From Vreelandella halophila (lineage in GTDB: Bacteria > Pseudomonadota > Gammaproteobacteria > Pseudomonadales > Oleiphilaceae), in NCBI RefSeq assembly GCF_009856365.1, contig NZ_WMEX01000011.1, positions 1-47,195 on the forward strand: a stretch of 47,195 bases of DNA, written 5' to 3'. The translations under genes and the position numbers were made by a program. The notes beneath the pieces were generated by a model. It was not told the DNA's origin. It saw only the letters and a list, made by a program, of their open reading frames with translations, and made no database searches. Positions 24,886-34,512 of the stretch are shown one piece after another; position 1 is the stretch's first letter; each line of letters begins with the position of its first letter.

Positions 24886-26985
24886 ATGGAACCGGCACTC
24901 GGCCAGTGGCTGGAGGCGACCCTGCCCGTGATCCGGGCGCGGCGGCATCGAAGTGTGCTGGTGCTGGCGGGCCCCGCGGACTGGGGGCGGGCGATTGCGA
25001 ATGAGGTGGCCGCGTATCGGGAAGACGCCGGCCTGTGGGTGGGTGATGCCGACCCGGCTCCGGGGATGTACCAGTGCAGCGGCGCGCAGGCTCGCCAATG
25101 GCTGGGCCGGAACCTGTCGCTGATTGTCTGGGACAGCCATTCGGGCACCCATCCGGCGGGGCTGGGCGCGGTCAGCGGGGCCCTGGTGGGCGGCGGCCTG
25201 CTGGTCTGGCTGGTGCCGCCTCTCGTGGATTGGTCGGAAGGGCCGGATCCGGACTACGACCGCCTGCGCCACCATGCCCCACCCTATCGATTTCTGGCCC
25301 GGATGGCGCGGCTTCTGGGGCAGGCGGCGGAGCAACCCCCCAATGCGCTGGTTACCCCGGATTCCGCCTTCCTTGAGCCACCGGTCCCTCCCGCAGCGGC
25401 TCGGCAGGCTCCCCAGGGGCCGACAGATGATCAGCAGCGCGCCATTGAGGCTGTTATGGCCATGGGCGGAGCGGCGGAGCCCGCACCCGTGGTCCTGCGT
25501 GCGGACCGGGGCCGGGGTAAGTCCGCGGCCCTGGGCATGGCCGCGACACGGCTGGTCAATGAATACGGTACGCGGGTCTGCGTAACCGCTGCTCGCCCCT
25601 CCGCGCTGGACAGTTTCTGGCACTTCGTCCCTGAAGAATGCCGGGATGGGGTGATGTTCCGGGCGCCGGATGAACTGCTTCGCCAGGTGCCGGAGGTTGA
25701 CGTTCTGATGGTGGATGAGGCGGCTACCCTGCCGTTACCGATGCTGACGGCGATGACGGCGCGCTGGCCGGGCGCGGTTCTGGCGACCACCGTGCACGGG
25801 TACGAAGGGACCGGGCGGGGCTTCGACCTTCGGTTCCGTGCCGTGCTGGATCGTAACCATCCGGGCTGGGACAGGGTGATGCTGGATGAGCCCATCCGCT
25901 GGGCGCCGGACGATCCGCTGGAAACGCTGATGAACCGGTTGCTGTGCCTGGATGCGGATCTGTCGGAGATCGCCTCTTCGGATGAGCCGGTGGCCTACCG
26001 GGTGGTGACACAGGATGAGCTGCTGACCGATGACGGGCTTCTGAAGGCCGTGATGGGTTTGCTGGTCAGCGCCCATTACCAGACCTCCCCGGACGACCTG
26101 CGCCAGCTCCTGGATGATCCCGAGACGGTTATTGTTGCGGCCCTGCAGGGCGACGCCCCCGTGGGCGTGGTCTGGGGGCTGCACGAGGGCGGGCTTGCGG
26201 CGGAACTGGCGCGCTCGGTCTGGCTGGGCGAGCGCCGGCCTCGCGGGCACCTGGTGGCGCAGTCCCTGGCGTTTCAGGGCGGTGACCCGGGGGCGGCACG
26301 CTGGTGCTACCTGCGCGTGACCCGGATTGCTGTGCACCCGGATAGGCGCCGTCAGGGGATCGGGCAGCGATTGCTGGCGGAGATGGAGAGGATTGCAGTC
26401 GCGGGCGGCGTTGACGTTCTGGCCACCAGTTTTGGCGCCACGCCGGCCCTGATGGCGTTCTGGCGGGCCGCCGGGTTCCGCTTCCTGCGCCTGGGCACGA
26501 AGCGCGACGCGGCCAGCGGGACCCATGCCGCTATGCTGGGCAGGCCGCTCAACCATGAAGGCACGGTACTGTGCCGCTCCCAGGCCGAGCGTTTTGCGGC
26601 GCACTGGCCCTGGCTTCTGCCGGCACTGAACGGTCTTGAGCCTGAGGTGCAGGCAGCCGTGGAGGCGATGATGCCGGCGCCCCCGGAACGGGAGGCCGGG
26701 GTGCTCAGTGACGACGACTGGCGCGAGATCGAGGCCTTCGTGAAGGGAGCAAGGGAACTGGAGGTAACCCGGCTGCCACTGGCCATACTCGCTGCGCTGG
26801 TTCCTTCCGAGGTTGCTGGCTGGAGCGAAGGGGAGCGACAGCTCTGGCAGCGGGCGGTCACCGGGAGAGCGGACTGGGAGGCGCTGCGCCAGGAAGGGCT
26901 GGTGGCGGGGCGGCGTCCGGGGTTAAAGCGGCTCCGGTCGCTGGCCCGGTCCCTTGTTGAGGCATGGTCGGAAAGCGGAGTGTGA
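24886..26985 (+). CDS. tmcA: tRNA(Met) cytidine acetyltransferase
   Basis: A 699-aa enzyme that makes N4-acetylcytidine at the wobble base of elongator tRNA-Met, using acetyl-CoA and ATP. Domains in order: N-terminal DUF1726-like region, RecA-like helicase domain with Walker A (RADRGRGKSAALGMA) and Walker B (VLMVDEAATLPLP), a GNAT acetyltransferase domain with the CoA loop VHPDRRRQGIGQRLL, and a C-terminal tRNA-binding domain. The length agrees with the E. coli protein (671 aa). It follows the DUF2237 gene by two bases. Confidence 0.95.
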   Translation: MEPALGQWLEATLPVIRARRHRSVLVLAGPADWGRAIANEVAAYREDAGLWVGDADPAPGMYQCSGAQARQWLGRNLSLIVWDSHSGTHPAGLGAVSGALVGGGLLVWLVPPLVDWSEGPDPDYDRLRHHAPPYRFLARMARLLGQAAEQPPNALVTPDSAFLEPPVPPAAARQAPQGPTDDQQRAIEAVMAMGGAAEPAPVVLRADRGRGKSAALGMAATRLVNEYGTRVCVTAARPSALDSFWHFVPEECRDGVMFRAPDELLRQVPEVDVLMVDEAATLPLPMLTAMTARWPGAVLATTVHGYEGTGRGFDLRFRAVLDRNHPGWDRVMLDEPIRWAPDDPLETLMNRLLCLDADLSEIASSDEPVAYRVVTQDELLTDDGLLKAVMGLLVSAHYQTSPDDLRQLLDDPETVIVAALQGDAPVGVVWGLHEGGLAAELARSVWLGERRPRGHLVAQSLAFQGGDPGAARWCYLRVTRIAVHPDRRRQGIGQRLLAEMERIAVAGGVDVLATSFGATPALMAFWRAAGFRFLRLGTKRDAASGTHAAMLGRPLNHEGTVLCRSQAERFAAHWPWLLPALNGLEPEVQAAVEAMMPAPPEREAGVLSDDDWREIEAFVKGARELEVTRLPLAILAALVPSEVAGWSEGERQLWQRAVTGRADWEALRQEGLVAGRRPGLKRLRSLARSLVEAWSESGV

Positions 26986-27052
26986 CTGCTTCGGTTTCAT
27001 CGGGGTGGTGATCCGCGAACAATGTGGCGAAATCCATTCCTCGGAGTAACCC

Positions 27053-27736
27053 ATGCGCCCCTGCCCCCTGAATCCACTGCCGGCCCTGCTCCTGCTCAGT
27101 TCCCTGGTGCTTGCCGGCTGCGGCAGTTCGCCCGGGCCTGACCGTGCCGAAACCCGCACGGATGCCAGCACAGCCCTGATGGCGGCCGCCTCCGAGGGCG
27201 ACCGGGAGCGGGTGGAGGCACTGCTGGCTGAGGGTGGCGCACTCAATGCCATGGGCCCGGACGGCACCCCGCTCTATCAGGCAGCGGACGCGGGGCACGA
27301 GGAGACGGTGTGGTACCTGCTGCGCCAGGGGGCGGACCCGGACCGGGGACTGGAAGGTGGTGTAACACCCCTGATGGCGGCCGCTGCCGCCGGCCAGCAA
27401 CGCATCATTGATCTTCTGATCCGCGCCGGGGCGGATGTGAATGCACGCAGCGACGCGGGCGAGACGCCGTTGACCTATGCGGCTCTGAACAGCCAGCTGG
27501 GGGCAACCAACCGGCTGCTGCGGGCGGATGCGGACGTGAATACGGTTAATGAGGAAGGTGAGTCATTGCTGATGCGCGCGGTGGCCCGCAATGACCTGTT
27601 GCTTGCCGGGGTCATCGTGGATGCCGGGGCGGATGTGAACTACCAGGCGGCGGATGGCCGCACCGCGTTGGATGTGGCGCGGGCGAACGGCAACCGGGAC
27701 CTGGTGATGATGCTGAAGAACGCCGGAGGCGACTGA
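27053..27736 (+). CDS. Ankyrin-repeat lipoprotein
   Basis: A 227-aa protein with a lipoprotein signal (LLLSSLVLAGC) and about five to six ankyrin repeats, seen as ALMAAASEGDRERVEALL, LYQAADAGHEETVWYLLRQG, LMAAAAAGQQRIIDLLI, LTYAALNSQLGATNRLL, LMRAVARNDLLLAGVI and ALDVARANGNRDLVMML. Such proteins in the periplasm usually bind partner proteins and some protect against oxidative stress. No partner gene is evident next to it; the convergent hydrolase gene ends only five bases away. Confidence 0.9.
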   Translation: MRPCPLNPLPALLLLSSLVLAGCGSSPGPDRAETRTDASTALMAAASEGDRERVEALLAEGGALNAMGPDGTPLYQAADAGHEETVWYLLRQGADPDRGLEGGVTPLMAAAAAGQQRIIDLLIRAGADVNARSDAGETPLTYAALNSQLGATNRLLRADADVNTVNEEGESLLMRAVARNDLLLAGVIVDAGADVNYQAADGRTALDVARANGNRDLVMMLKNAGGD

Positions 27737-27741
27737 CCCCG

Positions 27742-28884
27742 CTACAGGTCCTGCAGCGGGTGCTCGTCTTCCGGCCAGGGGGCGGTGAAGTGGGAACGGA
27801 CCCAGCCCGTTGGAACACTGGCTACGTCTTTGTGCGTCCAGCGCGGTTCGTGATCCTTGTCGATCAGCCTCGCACGCACTCCCTCCAGGAAATCACGATG
27901 GCGGGCGCAGTGCACCGCCACCATCAGCTCCATCATGAAGATGTCGCGCAGGCTCTGCTGCAGGCCCCGGTGCAGTTGCTCGAACACAATGTGCGCCGAG
28001 ACCGGGCAGCCGTTACGCAGGTTGTTCTGGGCGGCCTGGAACCACTCGGATTCCGCCTCGGTGTTGAGAATGGCGTTGACCACTGCCACCACGTCCCGAC
28101 CGCGGCATATCCGGCTGATGAACTGTTCGTGGCGCTCGAGGTTGGATTCGGAGAGGTCCAGCTGATAGCCCGCGGCAAAACCCTGGAGGGTTTCCAGCAA
28201 GTGGCGGTCATTGGTCTCCGGTGAGCGGGTCCAGCTCTGCTCACGGAGACGGTCCATGAGCTGGTCGAAGCCGTCGTTGGGCACGGCATAGTCGGCCAGG
28301 CTCACGCGCAGCGCGTCAGCCACATTCAGGGTGGCGCCTGTCAGCCCCATGAACATGCCGATGCTGCCGGGCAGGCGGTTGAGGAAGCGGCTGGCGCCCA
28401 CGTCCGGGAAGAAACCGATGCTGACCTCGGGCATGCCCATTTTCAGATCGGGGGTGACCAGGCGGTAGCGGGAGGCGTTCATCATGCCCAGGCCGCCGCC
28501 CATCACCACGCCCTGGCCCCAGCACACCACGGGCTTGGGGTGAGTGGCGATGGTGTAGTCCATGCGGTATTCCGCAGCGAAGAAGCGTTCGCCGTCATTT
28601 CCCGGCCGGCCCTTGGCGTCCTGGATGGCTTCGTGCACCGAGCGAACATCGCCGCCGGCGCAGAAGGCCTTCTCGCCGTTGCCGCAGAGGACGATCACGC
28701 GGACGTCGTCGTCCTCGGCCCAGGCGTCGAGCTGTTGCTGGATGGCTTCGATCATCGGCAGCGTGAGGGCGTTGAATTTACGGGCATTGTTGAGGGTGAT
28801 GAGCCCGAGTGCGCCCTCCTGGCATGCCTGTTTCTCGAAGAGGACGGGGTCCTCGGCCTGGTTCTGCGCTGTGTCGGCGCCCAT
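27742..28884 (-). CDS. 3-Hydroxyisobutyryl-CoA hydrolase / enoyl-CoA hydratase family
   Basis: A 380-aa crotonase-fold enzyme of the HIBYL-CoA hydrolase subgroup, which releases 3-hydroxyisobutyrate from its CoA ester in valine breakdown. The oxyanion Gly motif is CAGGDVRSVHEA and the subgroup signature PEVSIGFFPDVGASRFLNRL, with the catalytic Glu and Asp. The ATG at 28884 has AGGAGG eight bases upstream; a longer frame would add 25 residues without a ribosome site. The subgroup is longer than ordinary hydratases, as here. No other valine pathway gene is next to it. Confidence 0.88.
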   Translation of the reverse strand: MGADTAQNQAEDPVLFEKQACQEGALGLITLNNARKFNALTLPMIEAIQQQLDAWAEDDDVRVIVLCGNGEKAFCAGGDVRSVHEAIQDAKGRPGNDGERFFAAEYRMDYTIATHPKPVVCWGQGVVMGGGLGMMNASRYRLVTPDLKMGMPEVSIGFFPDVGASRFLNRLPGSIGMFMGLTGATLNVADALRVSLADYAVPNDGFDQLMDRLREQSWTRSPETNDRHLLETLQGFAAGYQLDLSESNLERHEQFISRICRGRDVVAVVNAILNTEAESEWFQAAQNNLRNGCPVSAHIVFEQLHRGLQQSLRDIFMMELMVAVHCARHRDFLEGVRARLIDKDHEPRWTHKDVASVPTGWVRSHFTAPWPEDEHPLQDL

Positions 28885-29022
28885 GGGCGTGCCTCCTGTA
28901 TACCGCTTTGGCCGTTCAATACGGGTCCTTATCCTACCGGAATTGCGCCGGGGCACCAATCGAGGCGGATGCGTGCGCCGGGGGAGCGGTTATAATGCGG
29001 GCTTCGCGAATGGGAGGTGTGC

Positions 29023-29367
29023 ATGCGGAGTATCCTGGCGGTTCTGGCTGCGGTGGCGTTGGCGCTGGTATTTTTCTTTGTGGGTCAGGCGCCGGCCGGT
29101 GATCCGGATGCCGGCGAGGCGCTGGCGAGTGGCTGTGCGTCCTGTCATGGCGGTGATGGTATTGCGGCGGTGGATCGCTATCCGTCGCTGGCGGGGCAGA
29201 ATGGGGAGTATCTGTTCCAGGCGATGAAGGCGTATCAGAACGGGAACCGGCGTGGGGGGCAGGCGACGGTGATGCATGGGCAGGTTTCGGGGCTTTCGGA
29301 GCAGGAGTTGCGGGATCTGGCGGCTTACTATGCTGAGATGCCTCGGACGGGTGCGAAAGAAGACTGA
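29023..29367 (+). CDS. Class I cytochrome c, single heme
   Basis: A 114-aa periplasmic or membrane-anchored cytochrome. An N-terminal hydrophobic segment (ILAVLAAVALALVFFFVG) is a signal or anchor, the heme motif CASCH is at residues 38-42, and Met84 in TVMHGQ is the likely axial ligand. It resembles cytochrome c553/c4-half domains. GGGAGG five bases upstream fits the ATG at 29023. TATAAT at 28991-28996 is a good -10 candidate without a clear -35. It may carry electrons to the oxidase whose assembly genes lie at 20.2-21.7 kb, but that is an inference. Confidence 0.93.
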   Translation: MRSILAVLAAVALALVFFFVGQAPAGDPDAGEALASGCASCHGGDGIAAVDRYPSLAGQNGEYLFQAMKAYQNGNRRGGQATVMHGQVSGLSEQELRDLAAYYAEMPRTGAKED

Positions 29368-29380
29368 GAGGTGGTTGCTG

Positions 29381-29494
29381 GGGTGGGGGTTTGGGGCCTC
29401 TCTCCGGGAGCCGCCAACAAGTACGTCCGTGTAGGCTACCGAGTGCCATCCCTGGCAATCGAGTTTCCCTCCGAGAGGCCCCAAACCCCCACCC
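29381..29494. repeat. Intergenic element with perfect 22-bp inverted ends
   Basis: The arms at 29381-29402 and 29473-29494 are exact reverse complements and enclose about 70 bases. The left arm runs GGGTGGGGG, TTT, GGGG, CCTCTC. The middle contains a second possible hairpin around TGCCATCCCTGGCA (29443-29456) and the string CAAGTACGTCCGTGTA. It lies between convergent-ended genes (cytochrome c stop and ppnN stop). It looks like a dispersed non-coding repeat that folds as a long hairpin and could stop or protect transcripts from both sides. No open frame is seen inside. Confidence 0.8.
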
Positions 29495-29524
29495 TTCCAG
29501 CTGTATTGCTTTCTCTGACAGCGT

Positions 29525-30904
29525 TTACCCTGGCTTGTCGATGATCTGGTAGCACGGCTTGTAGGCCTGGCCAGGCAGTTTCATGCGGTTCTGGGCCACG
29601 AAAGCGTCCAGCAGGGTTTCCAGGGGTTTGAGGAACTCGGGGTCGCCTTCGATCTCGAAGGGGCCGTGTTCTTCCACCTGTTGGATGCCATCGGCTTTGA
29701 CATTGCCGGCCACGATGCCGCTGAAGGCGCAGCGCAGGTTGGCGGCGAGGCGGTGGGGTTCCTGGTCGCGGCTGAGGTTGAGCGCGCGCATGCTGTCGTG
29801 GGTAGGTTCGAACGGGGTCTGGAAGATGGGGTCAACCGTGAGCACCCAGTTGAAATAGTAGGCGTCGCGGTTTTCGCGGCGGTAATCGCGCACGGTCTGC
29901 ATGCCCTCTTTCATGGCGCGTGCGGTTTCTTCCGGATCGTCGATGATGATGCGGTAGCGGCTCGCGGCCTGGTCGCCGAGGGTGTTGCGGATGAACTGGT
30001 CGATCATCTCGAAGTAGTCGGCATTCTCCTTTGAGCCGCTGAAGATCAGCGGGAAGGGAAGGTCCGCGTTTCGGGGGTCGAGCAGGACGCCGAGGAGGTA
30101 GAGGATTTCCTCTGCGGTACCCGCGCCCCCGGGGAAGACGACGATGCCGTGGCCGGCGCGCAGGAAGGCTTCCAGGCGCTTTTCGATGTCCGGCATGATC
30201 ACGAGTTCGTTCACGATCGGGTTCGGGGCCTCGGCGGCGATGATGCCGGGCTCGGTGATGCCGACGTAGCGGCCACCGTCGATGCGCTGCTTGGCGTGCG
30301 CGATGGTGGCGCCCTTCATGGGGCCTTTCATGGCGCCGGGCCCGCAGCCGGTGCAGATATCGAGGCCGCGCAGGCCGAGTTCGTGGCCGCAGTTCTTGGT
30401 GTAGTCGTATTCGTCGCGGCTGATGGAGTGGCCGCCCCAGCAGACGACCATGTTGGGTTCGTTTTCCGGCCTGAGGATCTCGGCGTTGCGCAGGACCTGG
30501 AAGACGAGGTTGGTGATGTCCTCGGAGTGCTCGGGGTTGTACCAGCCGGCGGTGGCCAGTATCGAGTTGGCATAGACGATGTCACGCAGCACGGAGAACA
30601 GGTGCTCGCGGATGCCACGGATCATGGTGCCGTCCACGAAGGCGCTGGGCGGGGCGTTGTGGAGTTCGATCTTGATGCCGCGCGGCTGTTGCAGCAGGGC
30701 CAGGCCGAAGTCCTGGTAGGTTTCCATGATGGCCTTGCTGTCATCGCTGATGGTGCCGCTGTTGAGCACGGCGAGGGCGCACTGGCGGAAGAGATGGTAG
30801 AGGCCGCCTTCGCCGTCGTCCTTGAGCTGGTTCACCTCCTTGTTCGAGAGGATCTCGAGACTGCCTTCGGGAGAGACGCGCGCGTGAACGCCGTTTCTGG
30901 ACAT
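29525..30904 (-). CDS. ppnN: Nucleotide 5'-monophosphate nucleosidase PpnN (YgdH)
   Basis: A 459-aa LOG-family protein that splits purine nucleotides into base and ribose 5-phosphate; in E. coli it binds (p)ppGpp. Family signatures are VVCWGGHSISRDEYDYTKN, ICTGCGPGAMKGPMKGA, and the PGGxGTxxE motif as IVVFPGGAGTAEEILYLLG. Length and both termini match the E. coli protein (454 aa), ending MKLPGQAYKPCYQI. The ATG at 30904 is chosen since the upstream frame enters the thiI leader. It is divergent from thiI, with 76 bases between. Confidence 0.95.
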   Translation of the reverse strand: MSRNGVHARVSPEGSLEILSNKEVNQLKDDGEGGLYHLFRQCALAVLNSGTISDDSKAIMETYQDFGLALLQQPRGIKIELHNAPPSAFVDGTMIRGIREHLFSVLRDIVYANSILATAGWYNPEHSEDITNLVFQVLRNAEILRPENEPNMVVCWGGHSISRDEYDYTKNCGHELGLRGLDICTGCGPGAMKGPMKGATIAHAKQRIDGGRYVGITEPGIIAAEAPNPIVNELVIMPDIEKRLEAFLRAGHGIVVFPGGAGTAEEILYLLGVLLDPRNADLPFPLIFSGSKENADYFEMIDQFIRNTLGDQAASRYRIIIDDPEETARAMKEGMQTVRDYRRENRDAYYFNWVLTVDPIFQTPFEPTHDSMRALNLSRDQEPHRLAANLRCAFSGIVAGNVKADGIQQVEEHGPFEIEGDPEFLKPLETLLDAFVAQNRMKLPGQAYKPCYQIIDKPG

Positions 30905-30980
30905 AGTATTTGGCCTTCGGTGTCGGTTAAAATCGCGCTTCTGCTGAACAAAGCGCGATCCAAGCCGACTAGTGTTACCC

Positions 30981-32483
30981 ATGGTCCATTACCTCATCAA
31001 GATTTCGCCGGAAATGGCGGTCAAATCCGATCCCGTGCGGCGCAAGCAGCTGCGCCAGATGCGGCGTAATGTCCGCCGGATGATGCGCCAGCTCGACGAG
31101 CGGATTGATGTGCGCCCGGGCTGGGATCGTATCGACGTGTATGTGCCGGGCGAGGACCCTGAAGCGGAGCAGCGGCGCACGGTGGAACACGGCGAGGAGG
31201 CGGGCCTGGCCGAGCGCGTTATCCATTACCTCCAGCGTATGCCCGGTGCCCAGTTCATCCTGCTGGTCGACGATCTGCCCTGGCAGAACTTCGAGGATGC
31301 GGCCGAGAAAGTGACCCATGTCTACCGCGAGCGGCTCGCGGGCAAGACCTTTGCCGTGCGCGTGAAGCGCCGGGGGGAGCACGGTTTCAGCTCCCAGCAA
31401 CTGGAACAGTTCCTGGGCGGGCATCTGCTGAAGAACACGGACGCCGCGGGCGTGAATCTCAAACACCCGGAGATTCCGGTGAATCTGGAGGTGAAACGCG
31501 AGAGCATGGTGGTGGTGCGTCGGCGCTACCCGGGCCAGGGAGGCTTCCCGATCGGGACCCAGGAGCCGGTGCTGTCCCTGATCTCGGGCGGGTTCGACTC
31601 GGCCGTGTCCTCCTACATGGCCATCCGGCGCGGGCTCCAGACCCACTTCCTGTTCTTCAATCTCGGCGGTACGGCCCACGAGGCGGGTGTGCGGCAGATG
31701 GTCCGCCACCTCTGGGCGGACTACCAGTCTTCCCACCGGGTCTACATGATCTCGGTGCCGTTCGAAGGGGTGATCGGCGAGCTGATGACGCGCATCAACC
31801 ACTCGTATCGTGGTGTCGTGCTCAAGCGGCTGATGATGCGGGCGGCGGAGCGCATTGCGAATGAGATGCACATTTCCGGGCTGGTCACGGGCGAGAGTAT
31901 TTCCCAGGTTTCCAGTCAGACGCCGCTTAACCTGGGCCTGATTGACCAGAGCACGGACATGCTGGTGATGCGGCCGCTGGTGTTCATGAACAAAGACGAG
32001 ATCATCGACGTCGCGGACCGGATCGGCGCCTACTGGATGGCGGCGAACATGCCGGAATACTGTGGCGTGATCTCGGACCGGCCGACCACGCGGGCGAAGA
32101 AAGGGCGCATTGAGCGCGACGAGTCCTTCTTCGATGATGCGGTGCTGGATGCCGCCGTGGCGAACCGCACCATGACGCCGGTGGACCAGATGCTGGAAAG
32201 CGAGGTGGGGATCGACGATGTGCCGCGGGTGAACACGCCCTCACCCGGCGATGTGGTCATCGACATCCGCCATCCCGGTGAGGCGGCGGATGCGCCGCTG
32301 ACGCTCACCAACAATGAGATCCGCTCCATTCCCTTCTACGAACTGAATCACCGCTTTGCGGAGCTGGATGCCGGCAACCGCTACCTACTCTATTGCGATG
32401 AGGGCAGCATGAGTACCCTGCATGCCGGACATCTCATCGCGGAGGGGCATGAGAACGTGGTGGTGTACGACCCTCAGGATTGA
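30981..32483 (+). CDS. thiI: tRNA 4-thiouridine synthase ThiI with rhodanese domain
   Basis: A 500-aa cytoplasmic enzyme that makes 4-thiouridine at tRNA position 8, and delivers sulfur for thiamine synthesis. Domains: N-terminal ferredoxin-like and THUMP (about 1-170), PP-loop ATPase with SGGFDS at 202-207, and a C-terminal rhodanese domain. Cys361 in EYCGVISDRPT and Cys472 in LLYCDEGSMST match E. coli Cys344 and Cys456 with nearly the same spacing, so the disulfide relay is intact. The ATG at 30981 gives the normal N-terminus MVHYLIKISPEMAVKS. No strong ribosome site is visible. Confidence 0.96.
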   Translation: MVHYLIKISPEMAVKSDPVRRKQLRQMRRNVRRMMRQLDERIDVRPGWDRIDVYVPGEDPEAEQRRTVEHGEEAGLAERVIHYLQRMPGAQFILLVDDLPWQNFEDAAEKVTHVYRERLAGKTFAVRVKRRGEHGFSSQQLEQFLGGHLLKNTDAAGVNLKHPEIPVNLEVKRESMVVVRRRYPGQGGFPIGTQEPVLSLISGGFDSAVSSYMAIRRGLQTHFLFFNLGGTAHEAGVRQMVRHLWADYQSSHRVYMISVPFEGVIGELMTRINHSYRGVVLKRLMMRAAERIANEMHISGLVTGESISQVSSQTPLNLGLIDQSTDMLVMRPLVFMNKDEIIDVADRIGAYWMAANMPEYCGVISDRPTTRAKKGRIERDESFFDDAVLDAAVANRTMTPVDQMLESEVGIDDVPRVNTPSPGDVVIDIRHPGEAADAPLTLTNNEIRSIPFYELNHRFAELDAGNRYLLYCDEGSMSTLHAGHLIAEGHENVVVYDPQD

Positions 32484-32521
32484 GCCCGCCCCGGACATTC
32501 CAGCTCTGCCTGCTGTTGGTC

Positions 32522-34483
32522 TCAGATTTTGAAGTGGCCAACGACCTCTCTGAGACGCTCCGCCATGGAGGCGACTTCATCGCTCGCACGGTTGGTCTGT
32601 TCGGTGCCGGAGCTGCTTTCCTGCGCGGCTTCAACAATACGGGTGACGTTCTGGTTGATCTCTTCGGCTGCCTGGCTCTGTTCCTCGGCGGCCGTTGCAA
32701 TCTGGGTCACCTGGTCGCTGATGGTTGAGACCGATTCTTCGATTGAGGTTAGCGACTCCTTGGCACTCGTTGCCCGCTCCTGATTCTCGTTGGAGCGTTC
32801 CTTGGCCTGTTTCATGGTCTCGACCGCCTTGTTTGTCTCCGCGATCAAGCCATCAATGATGCCCTGGATCTCCTCCGCTGACTTACTGCTGCGCTGGGCA
32901 AGCGCCCGGACCTCGTCGGCAACGACCGCGAAACCCCGGCCCTGTTCGCCGGCTCTTGCAGCCTCTATCGCGGCATTCAGGGCGAGGAGGTTGGTCTGCT
33001 CCGTGACCGAATGAATGACGTCGAGAACGGTCTTGATCTCCTGGCTGCGCTCGGAAAGCTGACCCACAACCGTTGTCATTTCATCAAGTTCGTTGCCCAG
33101 GGTCTCCATTGCTGCTGCGTTCTCGGCGACGATTGTACCGCCTTCCCGGGCTTTCGTATCGGCATCTGAAGCGGCGTCGGCCACCTGGCTACCATTGCGG
33201 GAAACCTCCTGCACCGTTGCCGTCATTTCGTTAATAGCGGTGGCAATCTGGTCAGTGTCATTGCCCTGACGCTCAACCGACTGCCGTGTCTGCGTGGCGA
33301 TATGGTTCAGCTCTTCCGCTGCAGAAGCCAGGCTCTGCGTGGTTCCATCGACTTCCTGGATTGTTTCCTGCATCCGCTGGACAAACGCGTTGAACTGGCG
33401 TGACAGCTGACCGATTTCATCGTTCGTTTCTTCCGGCAACCTTTGTGTCAGGTCGCCCTCGCCGGCAGCGATGTCATACATACGGCTGGTGACCCTGCGG
33501 ATAGGGCTGGTGAGGAAGCGCGCGAGTCCTACTGCAATGCCAGCTGAAATAAGAATGGCCAGAAGCCCGATAACCCCGATCTGCCAAGCCAGCTGGTTGG
33601 CACCGGCCATCATTTCGTCTCTCGGGATAAGCCCCATGAACCGCCATCCGAGCTCCGGGGACGTGAAAACTGTTGCCTGATAGGACGTGCCCTCCAGGGT
33701 TACCGTGCGGCTCCCCTCGTCTATGCTCGCCAACCTCGACAGGGTCGGATCGTCAAGCTCATCCACGTTGGTGAAGTTGGTCTCCGGAGCCAGCGGGTTG
33801 GCAAGAATGGTTCCGTTATCCTCTATAAGTACCAGGCGTCCGCCTTCCCCCATTTCGATGTTGTTAATCATGTCCATAAGACCCTGGAGCGAGACATCAA
33901 TGCCAACCGCGCCGACAAAATTACCGTCTTCATCACGAACTTCATGGGCAACACTGACCAGGCTGGTATCGTCCGCTTCAAAGTAATAGGCATCGGTCAT
34001 GATGCTGCCGCTGTCTGTGTTCCTGACCTGTTCGTACCAGGGTCTTTCACGGGGATCGTAGGGGGCACCACTGGCGCCGATTGGCCATTGAACGAACTCA
34101 CCCTGACGACTGCCGAAGTAGACATAGGCCAGGCCACCCTTGGCCTCGGCGTAACGCCTGAAAAGCCGATACAGGTCCGCTTCCGATTCGCCGTTTTCCA
34201 GGGGCGTCATTTCGCCAGCGCGGCTTGCATCCAAGTAGCGGGAAAGGGAGCCTACTGACTGGGAGATACGGGGATCCGAGGCCAGGAACCTGGCTTCCTT
34301 ACGCATCGTCCTGAAAAACTGGGTGATCGAATAGTCAACCTGTTTGATCTGTTGGAGACTGGCTCTTTCAGAATCCTTCTCGGCGGCTTGTCGTGCCTCG
34401 TAGATAGCAAGCGCCGAGACGCTTCCAATAACGGTGGCAAGCACCAGGATAAAAGTCAGTACCAGCTTTTTCGTGATCGACAT
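32522..34483 (-). CDS. Methyl-accepting chemotaxis protein with dCache sensor
   Basis: A 653-aa chemoreceptor. One helix (about 8-30) leads to a periplasmic double Cache domain (about 35-290; family-like motif [19 protein letters not shown]), then a second helix (about 305-325), a HAMP domain and the cytoplasmic signalling hairpin with the core [19 protein letters not shown]. dCache domains often bind amino acids or other small molecules. No CheR-binding pentapeptide is seen at the end (VVGHFKI). The amino-acid-type binding-protein gene lies 29 bases upstream on the same strand. Confidence 0.95.
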   Translation of the reverse strand: MSITKKLVLTFILVLATVIGSVSALAIYEARQAAEKDSERASLQQIKQVDYSITQFFRTMRKEARFLASDPRISQSVGSLSRYLDASRAGEMTPLENGESEADLYRLFRRYAEAKGGLAYVYFGSRQGEFVQWPIGASGAPYDPRERPWYEQVRNTDSGSIMTDAYYFEADDTSLVSVAHEVRDEDGNFVGAVGIDVSLQGLMDMINNIEMGEGGRLVLIEDNGTILANPLAPETNFTNVDELDDPTLSRLASIDEGSRTVTLEGTSYQATVFTSPELGWRFMGLIPRDEMMAGANQLAWQIGVIGLLAILISAGIAVGLARFLTSPIRRVTSRMYDIAAGEGDLTQRLPEETNDEIGQLSRQFNAFVQRMQETIQEVDGTTQSLASAAEELNHIATQTRQSVERQGNDTDQIATAINEMTATVQEVSRNGSQVADAASDADTKAREGGTIVAENAAAMETLGNELDEMTTVVGQLSERSQEIKTVLDVIHSVTEQTNLLALNAAIEAARAGEQGRGFAVVADEVRALAQRSSKSAEEIQGIIDGLIAETNKAVETMKQAKERSNENQERATSAKESLTSIEESVSTISDQVTQIATAAEEQSQAAEEINQNVTRIVEAAQESSSGTEQTNRASDEVASMAERLREVVGHFKI

Positions 34484-34512
34484 TGCGGCTCTTCCTGCAG
34501 TGGGTGCATTAC

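Noticed and set aside
27739-27759. CCGCT...AGCGG hairpin between the ankyrin and hydrolase genes
   Set aside because: One-base loop, a mismatch and no U-run; it is too tight to be a terminator and may be chance in GC-rich DNA.
30149-31069. 306-codon plus-strand open frame opposite ppnN
   Set aside because: PpnN on the other strand matches its family along the whole length; this frame is repetitive Gly/Ala/Asp/Val sequence, typical of a shadow.
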